Positions 56,331-64,000 of a stretch of 64,000 nt of DNA are shown piece by piece. The stretch is from NCBI GenBank assembly GCA_021773355.1, contig JAJFKE010000047.1, forward strand, positions 211,071 to 275,070. The letters are read 5' to 3'. The DNA is from Gammaproteobacteria bacterium (GTDB taxonomy: Bacteria > Pseudomonadota > Gammaproteobacteria > Pseudomonadales > Pseudohongiellaceae). The translations under genes were made by a program, and so were the position numbers. The notes under the pieces are model-generated. The model was given only the letters and a program-made list of their open reading frames with translations. It was not told the DNA's origin and searched no databases. Position 1 is the stretch's first letter; each line of letters begins with the position of its first letter.

Positions 56331-57425
56331 TTAAGGATCGGGAACCGCTTGAATTAGCGCCTGCCAAAAACTGTCGTTAAAGCTGACGCCATTAGCTCTG
56401 CCACTGGCTCCCAAACGAGTTACGATCAGGTCCAGGCTGGGAACCAAGTACAATTTTCGATCCAGAGCACCCTGCATAGCCGCGAGGTCATTCGGTGCAC
56501 TGGCTATCAACGCACCATTTTTACGGTTTGCCGCCGCAGCAGACAGAGAAAAATCCTGGCCATTCAGCCACCACAAATAGCCATAGGCAGGATTAAGTGA
56601 TTGCGAAGGCCTTAACATATCAGTCAGAAAATCTTTGTCTTCTATTATTACACTGTCACCCCAGCGTCCTCCGGACTGAATCATAATGCCGAATCTGGCT
56701 AACTCTCTAGTAGTCGTGGAAAAACCCACGGCGATATCGGAGCTAGCCCAGGGCCGATCTGTCCAGGAGGAATTTTCCATACCCAGAGGCTGGGTAATCC
56801 ACTCCCGAGTTAGTGAATGCCTGTCCATGCCCGTTGCCGCTACAAGCACGCGCATCAACACATGATAGACCGGCGTGTTGTACAACCACTTCTGGTTGGG
56901 CGCTGCCTCGAAGGAAAAATCCACTCCTAAGCCGCTATTCATACTCATGAGGTGGCGTATGCTTATCGCGCTTTCCTGTTCAAGACTTGCCTTAGACCAG
57001 CCTGCGCCTAGATAAGTCGAAACCGAATCATCAATCTGCAGGTAACCGCGCTCCTGCGCCATACCTGTCAAGACGGCGACAACACTCTTCTGTGCCGAGG
57101 CTACATCTTCTATAGCTCTGCCTTTCGAATCCCTGCCCATCACCATATTTCGGTAGCGTGAAGAGTTGTTCGGCGACTCCCAATATCGCTCTGCCATAAT
57201 TCTTCCCTTATAAAGAATTACTACGCCACTGGAATCGCGGGCACCTGCAACATCAAGCGCCTGGTTCAGCTTGTCTTGATCCCAACCCACACTAGCTGGA
57301 TCGACTGCCTCCCAGGAGTCATCTGAGGCAGGAAAATAAAGAGCCTCTGAAGCCTGAGCAGCTGTCCATTGAGTCGAGAGACAGAGAATTGAAAGCAGTG
57401 CCGCTGCAGCAATTGAATTTCTCAT
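56331..57425 (-). CDS. Exported serine hydrolase (beta-lactamase/esterase family)
   Basis: A 364-aa protein with a signal peptide ending near A-Q-A-S. A class C beta-lactamase-like/EstB-type domain follows, with S-x-x-K as Ser110-Ala-Gln-Lys113 and the Tyr182-Asn183 box. A late segment G-A-L-I-A-S-A-P-N-D reads in the third-motif region, though no clean K-T-G is seen. Such proteins are esterases or amidases more often than resistance enzymes. It lies 20 bases upstream of the M20 gene's open frame in the same orientation, so a joint transcript is likely. Confidence 0.8.
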   Translation of the reverse strand: MRNSIAAAALLSILCLSTQWTAAQASEALYFPASDDSWEAVDPASVGWDQDKLNQALDVAGARDSSGVVILYKGRIMAERYWESPNNSSRYRNMVMGRDSKGRAIEDVASAQKSVVAVLTGMAQERGYLQIDDSVSTYLGAGWSKASLEQESAISIRHLMSMNSGLGVDFSFEAAPNQKWLYNTPVYHVLMRVLVAATGMDRHSLTREWITQPLGMENSSWTDRPWASSDIAVGFSTTTRELARFGIMIQSGGRWGDSVIIEDKDFLTDMLRPSQSLNPAYGYLWWLNGQDFSLSAAAANRKNGALIASAPNDLAAMQGALDRKLYLVPSLDLIVTRLGASGRANGVSFNDSFWQALIQAVPDP

Positions 57426-57624
57426 AAATAATTTACCGGATGCTTAAGTTTGGAAAGTGAGGCTGACACTGTTCCAAGTCTAGTTTCTAACAGGCTGGCT
57501 CTCAGGAAAACAGAATCGAAGCCATGTGAAAAAATACCACAATGTGATCGCGAATTCTCCTGAACATAGGCTATGCTTCTTAAAAGTCGCCGTCACTGTG
57601 TGTGACACCAAGGGTCAAATACCG

Positions 57625-58350
57625 ATGAAAAATAAACTTCTGTTTGTAATATTACTAATTTGCACCGGACTTACAACGCCATTGCTAGCAGCCGAAGCCG
57701 GATTTACCATGCCCAGAGCACTGTCGGCCGCAGAGCTACCGAATGATATATTTACCGACTCTTTGGCGAGGCTACCTCAGGTTCAACGAGGAGATCTCGA
57801 CAGCGTTGGCAAAGCGGCATTTGACACCTATGTGCGTCCCGGCACAGGTTATGAAACAGGTTTGCGCGGTCCCATAGGCGTGTGGATGAACAGTCCCGAA
57901 TTAGCCCAGGCACTGTTCGATGTGCGCCAACGTGTGCGCTATGGATCAGATCGCGATCAGCGCCTCACTGAACTTGCCATCATTTCCACGGCCCGAGAAA
58001 TAAACAACCAATATGAATACACGGCCCATGAACCTCTGGCTAGAACGGCTGGTCTTGAACAAGAAATAATAGACATAGTGCGCTATAGAAAACCCATAGA
58101 TGGTGGGGGCAACATCGATGGCCTGGGAGAAACCGAAAAAGTGATTATTCAATTTGCCAGAGAGGTCATCAGCGAAGAGAAAGTAAGTTCCGAGACTTTT
58201 GCCCGTGCCCTGGCCATCTTTGGCGATGAAGGTGTGATGGACCTCACTGGCTTAATAGGCTACTACAGCTTTGTGGCAATAACCTTGAAAGCCTTCGATG
58301 TGCAACGCCCGGCAGATAGCGAATTGTTGCTTCCCATTCGGATCGAATAG
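57625..58350 (+). CDS. Exported carboxymuconolactone decarboxylase family protein
   Basis: A 241-aa protein. The ATG at 57625 opens a signal peptide (L-L-F-V-I-L-L-I-C, cleavage near L-L-A-A-E). The CMD/AhpD-like helical domain has R-L-T-E-L-A-I-I-S-T-A-R-E-I near residue 112 and Y-E-Y-T-A-H-E near 131. No C-x-x-C pair is present, so a thiol peroxidase function is unlikely. The role is unknown. The following DUF1330 gene is 77 bases away in the same orientation. Confidence 0.8.
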   Translation: MKNKLLFVILLICTGLTTPLLAAEAGFTMPRALSAAELPNDIFTDSLARLPQVQRGDLDSVGKAAFDTYVRPGTGYETGLRGPIGVWMNSPELAQALFDVRQRVRYGSDRDQRLTELAIISTAREINNQYEYTAHEPLARTAGLEQEIIDIVRYRKPIDGGGNIDGLGETEKVIIQFAREVISEEKVSSETFARALAIFGDEGVMDLTGLIGYYSFVAITLKAFDVQRPADSELLLPIRIE

Positions 58351-58427
58351 CGGCTCTATTGCTAAAGTGATATCCAGCCTGCCGTTTCAATAGTCAAAAA
58401 AATAATGCGACAACTAAGGAAATACTG

Positions 58428-58811
58428 ATGAGAAAACTATTTTCGGGCTTACTAATTTTTACGTTGGGCATTGGCCTCGGTATCAGTCTTTCGGCAGCAG
58501 GCGCTGCAGAACAGTCTGCCAAACTTGCCTACATGATCGTCAGTTCCGACCGCAAGCCTGGTGCGGATTACGGCCCCTATTCCGCCGCTGCCGGACCATT
58601 GGCGAGAGAAGCAGGGTTACAAATGCTAGCCACATCGAAACCGCCCCTGGTTCTGGAAGGAAATTGGCCCTACAGGAATGTGACGCTGGAAGTCTATCCA
58701 TCCATGGATGCTCTGAAAGAATTCTGGTATTCCGATGCCTATCAAAGCGCCAAACAATTGCGCGAAGGTCTTTCAACAGTCAACTTTATTGTGGCGATTG
58801 AAGCTGACTAG
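58428..58811 (+). CDS. Exported DUF1330 protein
   Basis: A 127-aa protein with a signal peptide (L-L-I-F-T-L-G-I-G-L, cleavage near A-G-A-A-E). One DUF1330 domain of dimeric alpha-beta barrel type follows: A-Y-M-I-V near residue 34, V-T-L-E-V-Y-P-S near 84 and F-W-Y-S-D-A-Y-Q near 98. Function is not established. Its export signal is unusual for the fold but shared with neighbours. Confidence 0.78.
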   Translation: MRKLFSGLLIFTLGIGLGISLSAAGAAEQSAKLAYMIVSSDRKPGADYGPYSAAAGPLAREAGLQMLATSKPPLVLEGNWPYRNVTLEVYPSMDALKEFWYSDAYQSAKQLREGLSTVNFIVAIEAD

Positions 58812-58859
58812 ATTGCTCCAGCTGCAAGTAATTGGTCTCGCAGGTCTAAGCAAGAATGT

Positions 58860-58880
58860 GCCGGGCAAGCAGAACCCGGC
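58860..58880. terminator. Short GC hairpin between convergent genes
   Basis: GCCGGG and CCCGGC flank a nine-base loop between the DUF1330 gene and the convergent epoxide hydrolase gene. Only a weak T-rich tail follows (TATTTCCC), so terminator function is tentative. Confidence 0.4.
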
Positions 58881-58928
58881 TATTTCCCTTATCGTTCGCT
58901 TAGCTGCAAAATTCTAAACACGCTACTG

Positions 58929-60026
58929 CTACAAGTCGTTCAAAAATTTCATCATTGCGGCATTGGTTTGTTCTGGCGCTTCCTGTTGCACCCAATGGCC
59001 TATCTCAGGAATTAGCACAACATCACGCAAGTCTTCTGTTGCTCGCGACATGGTTGCGGTTAATTGCGCTTTATTTGCACCGGCAATTACAATATCTCTT
59101 GAGCCTGCAATAAACAGTGTTGGAACCTGTACTTTCACTCCTTCAAGGTTCTCAGTTATCTCCCAGTTGCGATGGAAATTGCGATAATAATTAACCCCAC
59201 CGCGGAAACCCGCCTTCTCAAATTGCGACACCACATAGGCCAGATCTGTTTCGGTTAACCAGTCGGGCAAACCTAATGGGGCTCCTAGACGTCCAATCCA
59301 TCCGCCGGCGGAACGATGCGGATCGGTAATTGTTGCCGGTTCCCGTGGAGACGTTGGCGACAGATACAAGCGACTGAGTAGCCCTCGTGGATCGGCATCG
59401 TACTCTGCTTCGGCCACTGCTCCGGGCTCGTTGTGATACAAAATATAGAAGAAATTTTCACCGTAGGCGGCGCGCCAGCTTTCCATCGGTGACTGTCGTA
59501 CACGACCGCCATAGGGGACGCTCATGGCAATCAAAGCGCTAAATCGCGTGGGGTGCAGAAGCACCGTATTCCAGGCGACGATGGACCCCCAGTCGTGACC
59601 GACCAAAATCGCCGTTTCTTCACCCAAGGCATCCAATACCCCGACCATATCTCCGGCTAAATGTACAATGTCATAATCGTCAACATTCGCTGGTTTGTCG
59701 GTCTCGCCATAGCCTCGCATATCAGGAGCCACCACATGGTAACCGGCATCGGCCAACATGGTTATTTGATGTCTCCAGGAATACCAGGATTCTGGCCAAC
59801 CGTGAGCCAATAGAATAAGCGGCCCATCGCCTGCCTCAGCGATTCGCATATTCAATCCATTGGCCTGAATAAAACGAAATGTTACTCCCGCTACTGGTGA
59901 TTCACTGCTCATGGCGGTTTCTCCCTGTTGTCCCCATAGCTGCCCGGACATTGTGCAAAATAGAAAAACAGTTGCCGTCAACAACCGAACTAATGCAGAA
60001 CCCGTAACCCTGTTGTCTGTTGCCAT
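58929..60026 (-). CDS. Exported epoxide hydrolase-like alpha/beta hydrolase
   Basis: A 365-aa protein with an N-terminal signal peptide ending near L-W-G-Q. The alpha/beta hydrolase core has the H-G-W-P-E-S oxyanion motif near residue 75 and G-H-D-W-G-S-I-V-A-W near 142. The aspartate nucleophile is typical of soluble epoxide hydrolases. A late G-H-W-V-Q-Q-E carries the base histidine. It opens epoxides to diols, here probably in the periplasm. A limonene-epoxide-hydrolase-like gene lies at 63380. Confidence 0.85.
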   Translation of the reverse strand: MATDNRVTGSALVRLLTATVFLFCTMSGQLWGQQGETAMSSESPVAGVTFRFIQANGLNMRIAEAGDGPLILLAHGWPESWYSWRHQITMLADAGYHVVAPDMRGYGETDKPANVDDYDIVHLAGDMVGVLDALGEETAILVGHDWGSIVAWNTVLLHPTRFSALIAMSVPYGGRVRQSPMESWRAAYGENFFYILYHNEPGAVAEAEYDADPRGLLSRLYLSPTSPREPATITDPHRSAGGWIGRLGAPLGLPDWLTETDLAYVVSQFEKAGFRGGVNYYRNFHRNWEITENLEGVKVQVPTLFIAGSRDIVIAGANKAQLTATMSRATEDLRDVVLIPEIGHWVQQEAPEQTNAAMMKFLNDL

Positions 60027-60155
60027 TGATCTATTTCCAATTTAAGTGAAGTCAGTTTTGTAATGAGACAAGATTAACATGGTCTATGTTGACTTCACCA
60101 CGGCAACGGCGTTTCATGGTCATTTCACCAAGAAGCATAATAAGGGGTAGATTTA

Positions 60156-61034
60156 GTGGATCAATACGACGTTCCGTATATGGAAAGAACGCGGAACTTT
60201 TACCGTGCTCAGGGCTATAGCAAGGATTATCAATGGGCGCACTACGATGATGTACCCTTTACCGTACTCCAAAAACCCCTGAGCAAAGCAAGAATTGCTG
60301 TAATTACCACCGCAATGCCCGATACCGAACCAGGTCGGGCGCAGCGTCAGGTGTACGCCAGTCCCAGCGATCCAATACCAAGCGTCATGTATACCGATGA
60401 ACTGTCTTGGCATAAGACCATGACCCATACAGAAGACGTGGCATCCTTTCTTCCCTTGCAGCAGCTCCGGCAATGCACGCAATTAAATCTTATCGGCGAC
60501 TTGACGCAGCGCTTCTACTCGATTCCAACCGAATACAGCCAACGCAACACGATTGAGAAAGATGCCCCTGAAATTCTAGCTCTTTGTCAACAGGACGAAG
60601 TAGACGTCGCCATACTGGTGCCCTTGTGACCCGTCTGCCACCAGACCGTGAGTCTGCTTGCTCGACATCTTGAAGCCAACGGCATTGTGACGCTGGTGAT
60701 TGGATCGGCCATGGATATAGTCGAATATTGCGGCGTGCCTCGTTACTTGCACAGCGACTTCCCGCTTGGAAACCCCTGCGGCAAGCCCTACGATAGCGAC
60801 ATGCAACTGCAAATAATTCAGCAAGGCTTAGGCCTGATCGAACATGCCCAGCAAGCTCGATCTACTGAACGAACACCATTTACCTGGAAAGATGATAACT
60901 GGCGCGCAGACTATGCCCGCATAGATGACAGTAACAGAGAAGAATTACGTCTTCGCGGCGAACGTCGACGTCAACAACAGGCCAACGATAAAGCAGCTGG
61001 AAAATCTCGAGCGGCGATGATTTCAGAGATTTAG
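60156..61034 (+). CDS. Predicted selenoprotein, GrdB/PrdB-like reductase family
   Basis: GTG at 60156 with AAGGGG upstream. The frame is continuous to a TAG/TAA-type end at 61034 except for one TGA at 60627-60629, read here as selenocysteine 158 of 292 residues. The TGA lies in L-V-P-L-U-P-V-C-H-Q-T-V, a U-x-x-C redox motif. The sequence on both sides is well-formed protein of the glycine/betaine/sarcosine/D-proline reductase selenoprotein B family, ending with C-G-V-P-R...D-F-P-L-G-N-P-C-G. A candidate SECIS hairpin follows. The alternative is a nonsense mutation splitting the gene. No selABCD genes are in the window. Confidence 0.78.
60642..60656 (+). promoter_or_regulatory. Candidate bacterial SECIS hairpin
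   Basis: CAGAC and GTCTG pair around a CGTGA loop starting 12 bases after the TGA. The loop GU lies 19-20 bases downstream of the TGA, in the window known for bacterial SECIS elements. The stem is short and a competing GTCTG/CAGAC hairpin at 60633-60646 exists. Confidence 0.45.
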
Positions 61035-61095
61035 TTTATAAGGACATAGATACTAGTCCATGAACGATAACAACCCTTCTATAGAGGCAGACTCA

Positions 61096-61986
61096 ATGAA
61101 AATAGCATCGACTAGATACGGCAAACTACTTACGCTGTTGCTTATTACACTCAGTACATTGCTATCCACAAGCCACGCCCAGCAATCAATTTCTGACGTG
61201 CGAATATTTAACACCGTGAAGACAAAACTAGCCGAGGGTAAGCAAGTTGTCGGTGGCACTGTCTCCACGCCTGACCCCGACATTTACTGTGCCATGGCAA
61301 ACTCCGGTTATGACTACATATGGATTGAAATGCAGCACAGTCATCTCGGCTATACCGATGTAGCCAGAATGATCTGGGCTTGCAAGGACGCGCCGGCAAT
61401 TCCCTTTATTCGTGTACCTGACGCGACCGAAGGCGATATTCAAAAAGCCGTGGATATTGGTGCTCTGGGCATCATCGTACCGATGGTGGATACTGCCGAG
61501 AAAATGCAGAGAGCAGTGCGTTTCGCCAAGTACCCTCCCGTGGGCAGACGCAGTCAAGGCGGTGGACAATACGGTGCACTCTGGGGCCGCGATTATCGAG
61601 CGGCAGCGAATGACAATATTATGGTCATCGCCATGATCGAAACCGAAGAAGGCACAGCGGCAGCTGATGAGATCGCCGCTGTGGACGGAGTCGACCTGGT
61701 GTTTGTAGCAAGTTCTGATCTGAGTAGTTTCAGCGGCCGCCGTCAAGGCGATCCGGTGTACGAAGACCTGGTGAGCCGCATCAAGAATGAAACCGCGAAG
61801 GCCGGCAAGTATATTGGTGGCCCTTCCGCCTGGATGAGATCCAGAGAAGGTTATCAATTCTTTCAGGGACCTGGCACTTCCTCGCTGATCCGTACCGGTG
61901 TTCGCGTTACGCTGGGCGAAGATGACCCCTGTAGATTCTTGCCCTCAGGAACTGCGCCGGTTCAGGGTGAAGATCCCTGCCCTTAG
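61096..61986 (+). CDS. Exported HpcH/HpaI aldolase family protein
   Basis: A 296-aa protein. The ATG at 61096 has AGAGG eight bases upstream and opens a signal peptide (L-L-T-L-L-L-I-T-L, cleavage near S-H-A-Q). The class II pyruvate aldolase (HpcH/HpaI) barrel follows: Y-D-Y-I-W-I-E-M-Q-H-S near residue 72, R-V-P near 101, G-A-L-G-I-I-V-P near 115, M-I-E-T-E-E-G near 176 and a later acidic D-L-V-F-V-A-S-S-D. These hold metal and substrate residues. An aldolase outside the cytoplasm is unusual. It follows the predicted selenoprotein in the same direction. Confidence 0.83.
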   Translation: MKIASTRYGKLLTLLLITLSTLLSTSHAQQSISDVRIFNTVKTKLAEGKQVVGGTVSTPDPDIYCAMANSGYDYIWIEMQHSHLGYTDVARMIWACKDAPAIPFIRVPDATEGDIQKAVDIGALGIIVPMVDTAEKMQRAVRFAKYPPVGRRSQGGGQYGALWGRDYRAAANDNIMVIAMIETEEGTAAADEIAAVDGVDLVFVASSDLSSFSGRRQGDPVYEDLVSRIKNETAKAGKYIGGPSAWMRSREGYQFFQGPGTSSLIRTGVRVTLGEDDPCRFLPSGTAPVQGEDPCP

Positions 61987-62069
61987 TCCTGCTCTAGACA
62001 GGCCTAGTTCGGCTGCCGCTGTGAGGCTGCATTGGGTCCCTAAAACTCTACATCCGCCACCACTTTAAA

Positions 62070-62093
62070 AAATGCAACCTTTTGGTTGCATTT
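62070..62093. promoter_or_regulatory. Dyad upstream of SRPBCC-ArsR operon (operator or terminator)
   Basis: AAATGCAACC-TTTT-GGTTGCATTT is a perfect ten-base inverted repeat 60 bases before the SRPBCC start. It may be the operator for the ArsR-type regulator of the same operon, or a terminator for the aldolase gene ending at 61986. The trailing T-run is only three bases, so an operator is slightly favoured. Confidence 0.45.
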
Positions 62094-62153
62094 AAACCTC
62101 AGCCGTGCAAAATTAAAGCTCGATAGCTTTTCTGATTACGCTGGAGACACACT

Positions 62154-62591
62154 ATGGAAGATAAAATTGAAAAGACAATAGATCTGAACGCAACCGTGGA
62201 ACGCGTTTGGCGCGCACTAACCGACCATAATGAATTTGGTGAATGGTTTAGAGTAGCACTCGAGAAGCCATTTGCGGTGGGTGAAAAAACCGAGGGTAAT
62301 ATTACCTACCCGGGCTATGAACACATGCGACTGGAAGCCACGGTGAAAACCATGGATAAAGAGAAACTCTTTGCCTATACCTGGTGTCCTACAGACGACG
62401 AGCCAGAGGACGGCATGGAAACTCTGGTGGAATTCAAACTGGAGCCAATCGACAGCGGTACCCGACTCACCATCACGGAATCTGGATTCGCGTCTCTGCC
62501 CGACGATGAACGCCGCGTCGATGCCCTGCGCAGGAATGCAGAAGGTTGGGAAGCACAAAAACAGAATATAGCGACTCATGTTGAAAGCTGA
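62154..62591 (+). CDS. SRPBCC (AHSA1/START-like) domain protein
   Basis: A 145-aa protein of the Bet v1/AHSA1 ligand-binding fold. It has I-D-L-N-A-T-V-E-R-V-W-R-A-L-T-D near residue 9, the middle strands F-A-Y-T-W, and a C-terminal long helix ending W-E-A-Q-K-Q-N-I. Such proteins bind hydrophobic ligands. It is paired with an ArsR regulator whose start overlaps its end by 14 bases, a common SRPBCC-ArsR layout for co-regulated pairs. Confidence 0.85.
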   Translation: MEDKIEKTIDLNATVERVWRALTDHNEFGEWFRVALEKPFAVGEKTEGNITYPGYEHMRLEATVKTMDKEKLFAYTWCPTDDEPEDGMETLVEFKLEPIDSGTRLTITESGFASLPDDERRVDALRRNAEGWEAQKQNIATHVES

Positions 62592-62913
62592 AGAAAAGCA
62601 GGAGCAGGCCTCTGCCGCATTTGCAGCACTTGGAGATAGCACACGCTTGCAGCTACTCACACGATTGGGCAGCGACAGCAACAACTCAATCTCCGAGCTA
62701 AGTTCCGGTCTACAACTCAGCCGCCAGGGAGTGACTAAACATCTTCGCGTGCTGGAGGACGCCGGTATTGTAGTTTCTCACCGCGTCGGTCGAGAGACAC
62801 AATTTACTCTGGTGCCAGAATCCCTGGCTCAGTTACAAACTTACCTGGAAAGCGTATCGTCGCAATGGGATGATGCGATAGACAGATTGCAAGCCTTCGT
62901 GGAGAAAGAGTAA
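62578..62913 (+). CDS. ArsR family transcriptional regulator
   Basis: A 111-aa winged helix regulator. It has A-L-G-D-S-T-R-L-Q-L-L-T-R-L near residue 17, I-S-E-L-S near 36, recognition helix L-S-R-Q-G-V-T-K-H-L-R-V-L near 46 and wing V-S-H-R-V-G-R near 64. No metal-binding C-x-C is present, so it is probably not a metal sensor. It is the second gene of the SRPBCC operon and likely represses it. Confidence 0.9.
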   Translation: MLKAEEKQEQASAAFAALGDSTRLQLLTRLGSDSNNSISELSSGLQLSRQGVTKHLRVLEDAGIVVSHRVGRETQFTLVPESLAQLQTYLESVSSQWDDAIDRLQAFVEKE

Positions 62914-63007
62914 TCGCTAATTAAAATGGACAATAAGAATCATTAGTCTGATACTTTAGTTCCAGTGGTGAAACACTGTATCGAACAATCGCTGTGAGGT
63001 ATGAAAA

Positions 63008-63349
63008 ATGAAGCTTGTCTACACACATGACAATATCACCGTGGTGCATTCAGCCAAGAATATTCTCGCACTAAATAATATTGCTGCCTTCGTTAAGGGC
63101 GAACATGTCGCCCCTATGAGTGCCAGACACGGCATTGAGAACACCTATATCGAACTGTGGATCAATCATGACGAAGATTACGAAAAAGCTTCCACGATCA
63201 TAGAAAACCAGTTGCTCAATCCCGAGCTCAAAGAATCTTGGGTGTGCACCGAATGGAAGGAAGAGAATGACGGCAGTTTTGAAGTGTGTTGGAAATGTCA
63301 GACAGAGGTCGTTGTCGGTGATCAACAGAAACTTTCCCAATCGATTTAG
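63008..63349 (+). CDS. DUF2007-like protein with terminal CxxC
   Basis: A 113-aa protein starting M-K-L-V-Y-T-H-D-N. It has a DUF2007 domain (A-K-N-I-L-A-L-N-N-I helix, Y-I-E-L-W-I strand) and a tail with V-C-T-E-W and C-W-K-C, so three of the four cysteines of the zinc knuckle in the paralogue at 27112. The tail spacing is altered and zinc binding is less certain. Function is unknown. Confidence 0.72.
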   Translation: MKLVYTHDNITVVHSAKNILALNNIAAFVKGEHVAPMSARHGIENTYIELWINHDEDYEKASTIIENQLLNPELKESWVCTEWKEENDGSFEVCWKCQTEVVVGDQQKLSQSI

Positions 63350-63379
63350 CATTTACACTAAAAAAGAGAGAATAATGTG

Positions 63380-63850
63380 ATGAAAAATTTAGCCCGAATT
63401 TTGCTACTGTTCTTAATTTATTTAGGCTTAGCTATGCAAACAAGTGCACAAGGAAACATAAACGTGTCTGAAAATGAAAAAACTATCCGAGAATTTATTT
63501 CCGAGTGGTCAAATTTAAACGCAGAAAAGCTTGCTAGTTATTTCGCCGAAGACGGTACCTATTACAACATCCCTTCCTCCGAAATAACAGGCCGCGAAAA
63601 CATCGAACAATTCATCGCCGGCTTTATTCGTCCATGGGGAAGTACCGATTGGGAAATAATCAGCCTGCTGACGGAAGGGAATATTGTCATGGTTGAAAGA
63701 CTGGACAAAACCGTTGTTGCAGGCAAGCCGGTGAACCTGCCTTGTTTTGGCTACTTCGAGTTAGAGAACGGCAAGATCAAAATGTGGCGAGACTATTTTG
63801 ATCTCGCTACTTATACAGATGCCTTGACTGCTGCCTTGGAAACTAATTAA
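63380..63850 (+). CDS. Exported limonene-1,2-epoxide hydrolase-like NTF2 protein
   Basis: A 156-aa protein with a signal peptide (A-R-I-L-L-L-F-L-I-Y, cleavage near T-S-A-Q). An NTF2/SnoaL fold follows. Arg107, Asp109 (E-R-L-D) and Asp138 (W-R-D-Y) are spaced like the Arg-Asp-Asp catalytic set of limonene-1,2-epoxide hydrolase. This suggests epoxide opening, matching the unrelated epoxide hydrolase at 58929. The ATG at 63380 is preferred to a GTG one codon earlier. Confidence 0.75.
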   Translation: MKNLARILLLFLIYLGLAMQTSAQGNINVSENEKTIREFISEWSNLNAEKLASYFAEDGTYYNIPSSEITGRENIEQFIAGFIRPWGSTDWEIISLLTEGNIVMVERLDKTVVAGKPVNLPCFGYFELENGKIKMWRDYFDLATYTDALTAALETN

Positions 63851-64000
63851 TAAATTGTAATAGTGTCATTACCAAGGGAAACTGGCGGACTAATTACCAA
63901 GCGACTTTGTCGTGGCAGCGTACCAAAGGGGTTGTTCAAGAACAATCACTGTTTCACGGTCAACTGGTCACGGCCATAGAATTTACTCTCTGAATTCTAA

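Noticed and set aside
60156..60629. Reading 60156-60629 and 60648-61034 as two separate genes
   Set aside because: Both are in the same frame with conserved sequence continuing directly after the TGA and no ribosome site for the second part.
62034..62042. GGGTCCCTA resembling the TIR element end
   Set aside because: Only nine bases match and the adjoining ATCAGA part is missing; could be chance.

Overview
The window looks like a chromosomal segment of a marine-type gammaproteobacterium. The evidence is the conserved gammaproteobacterial housekeeping order (trmJ/suhB divergent; ispB divergent from rplU-rpmA-obgE-proB; rpsT next to murJ), the many TonB, CaiB, PQQ and exported-hydrolase genes, and moderate base composition by eye. 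The exact genus cannot be read from the sequence. No rRNA, tRNA, CRISPR array, prophage or complete transposase gene was seen.

Layout. 1-8.3 kb: the tail of an ElaA-type acetyltransferase, proline symporter putP, a VOC protein divergent from a cysteine-rich HTH regulator, a DUF945 protein, a YgiQ-type radical SAM protein and a membrane ATPase with an NTF2-like tail. 8.3-17 kb: a structured repeat element, trmJ, a suhB orthologue that has lost catalytic residues, a MATE exporter, a B12-type radical SAM protein, a YdjA-like nitroreductase, small zinc and secreted proteins, an acyltransferase and a TetR regulator. 17-25.4 kb: small secreted proteins, formaldehyde and methylglyoxal detoxification (frmA-gloA), folD, an aromatic/aspartate aminotransferase, a universal stress protein, DAHP synthase and the EF-P paralogue EfpL. 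25.4-36 kb: a second repeat element, a three-gene overlapping operon of unknown role, murJ, rpsT, proB, obgE, rpmA, rplU, ispB and an acyl-CoA synthetase. 36-42.8 kb: a SYLF lipoprotein, a run of three exported proteins of unknown role (transglutaminase-TPR lipoprotein, unknown, peptidase-MA-like TPR) and ETF-ubiquinone oxidoreductase. 43-64 kb: two tandem TonB receptors, then an accessory catabolic island. The island carries a CaiB CoA-transferase, a PQQ-cytochrome dehydrogenase, hydrolases, a CMD protein, a DUF1330 protein, an epoxide hydrolase, a predicted selenoprotein, an HpcH/HpaI-type aldolase, a SRPBCC-ArsR pair and a limonene-epoxide-hydrolase-like protein. Many of the island's enzymes have signal peptides.

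Most notable. (1) The genes at 60156-60629 and 60648-61034 are one reading frame interrupted by a single in-frame TGA at 60627. Context (U-P-V-C) and a candidate SECIS hairpin make it a predicted GrdB-like selenoprotein. (2) Three complete copies and two single ends of a TIR-bounded, TA-flanked, hairpin-rich element (150-261 bp) lie in intergenic gaps, mostly abutting stop codons; one sits exactly in a TAG stop and regenerates it. (3) SuhB lacks three expected metal ligands. (4) Two small genes, a 57-aa double CxxCxGxG zinc protein and a 48-aa membrane protein, lie in gaps. (5) A pseudoknot-like pair of interleaved inverted repeats fills the gap at 52.4 kb.
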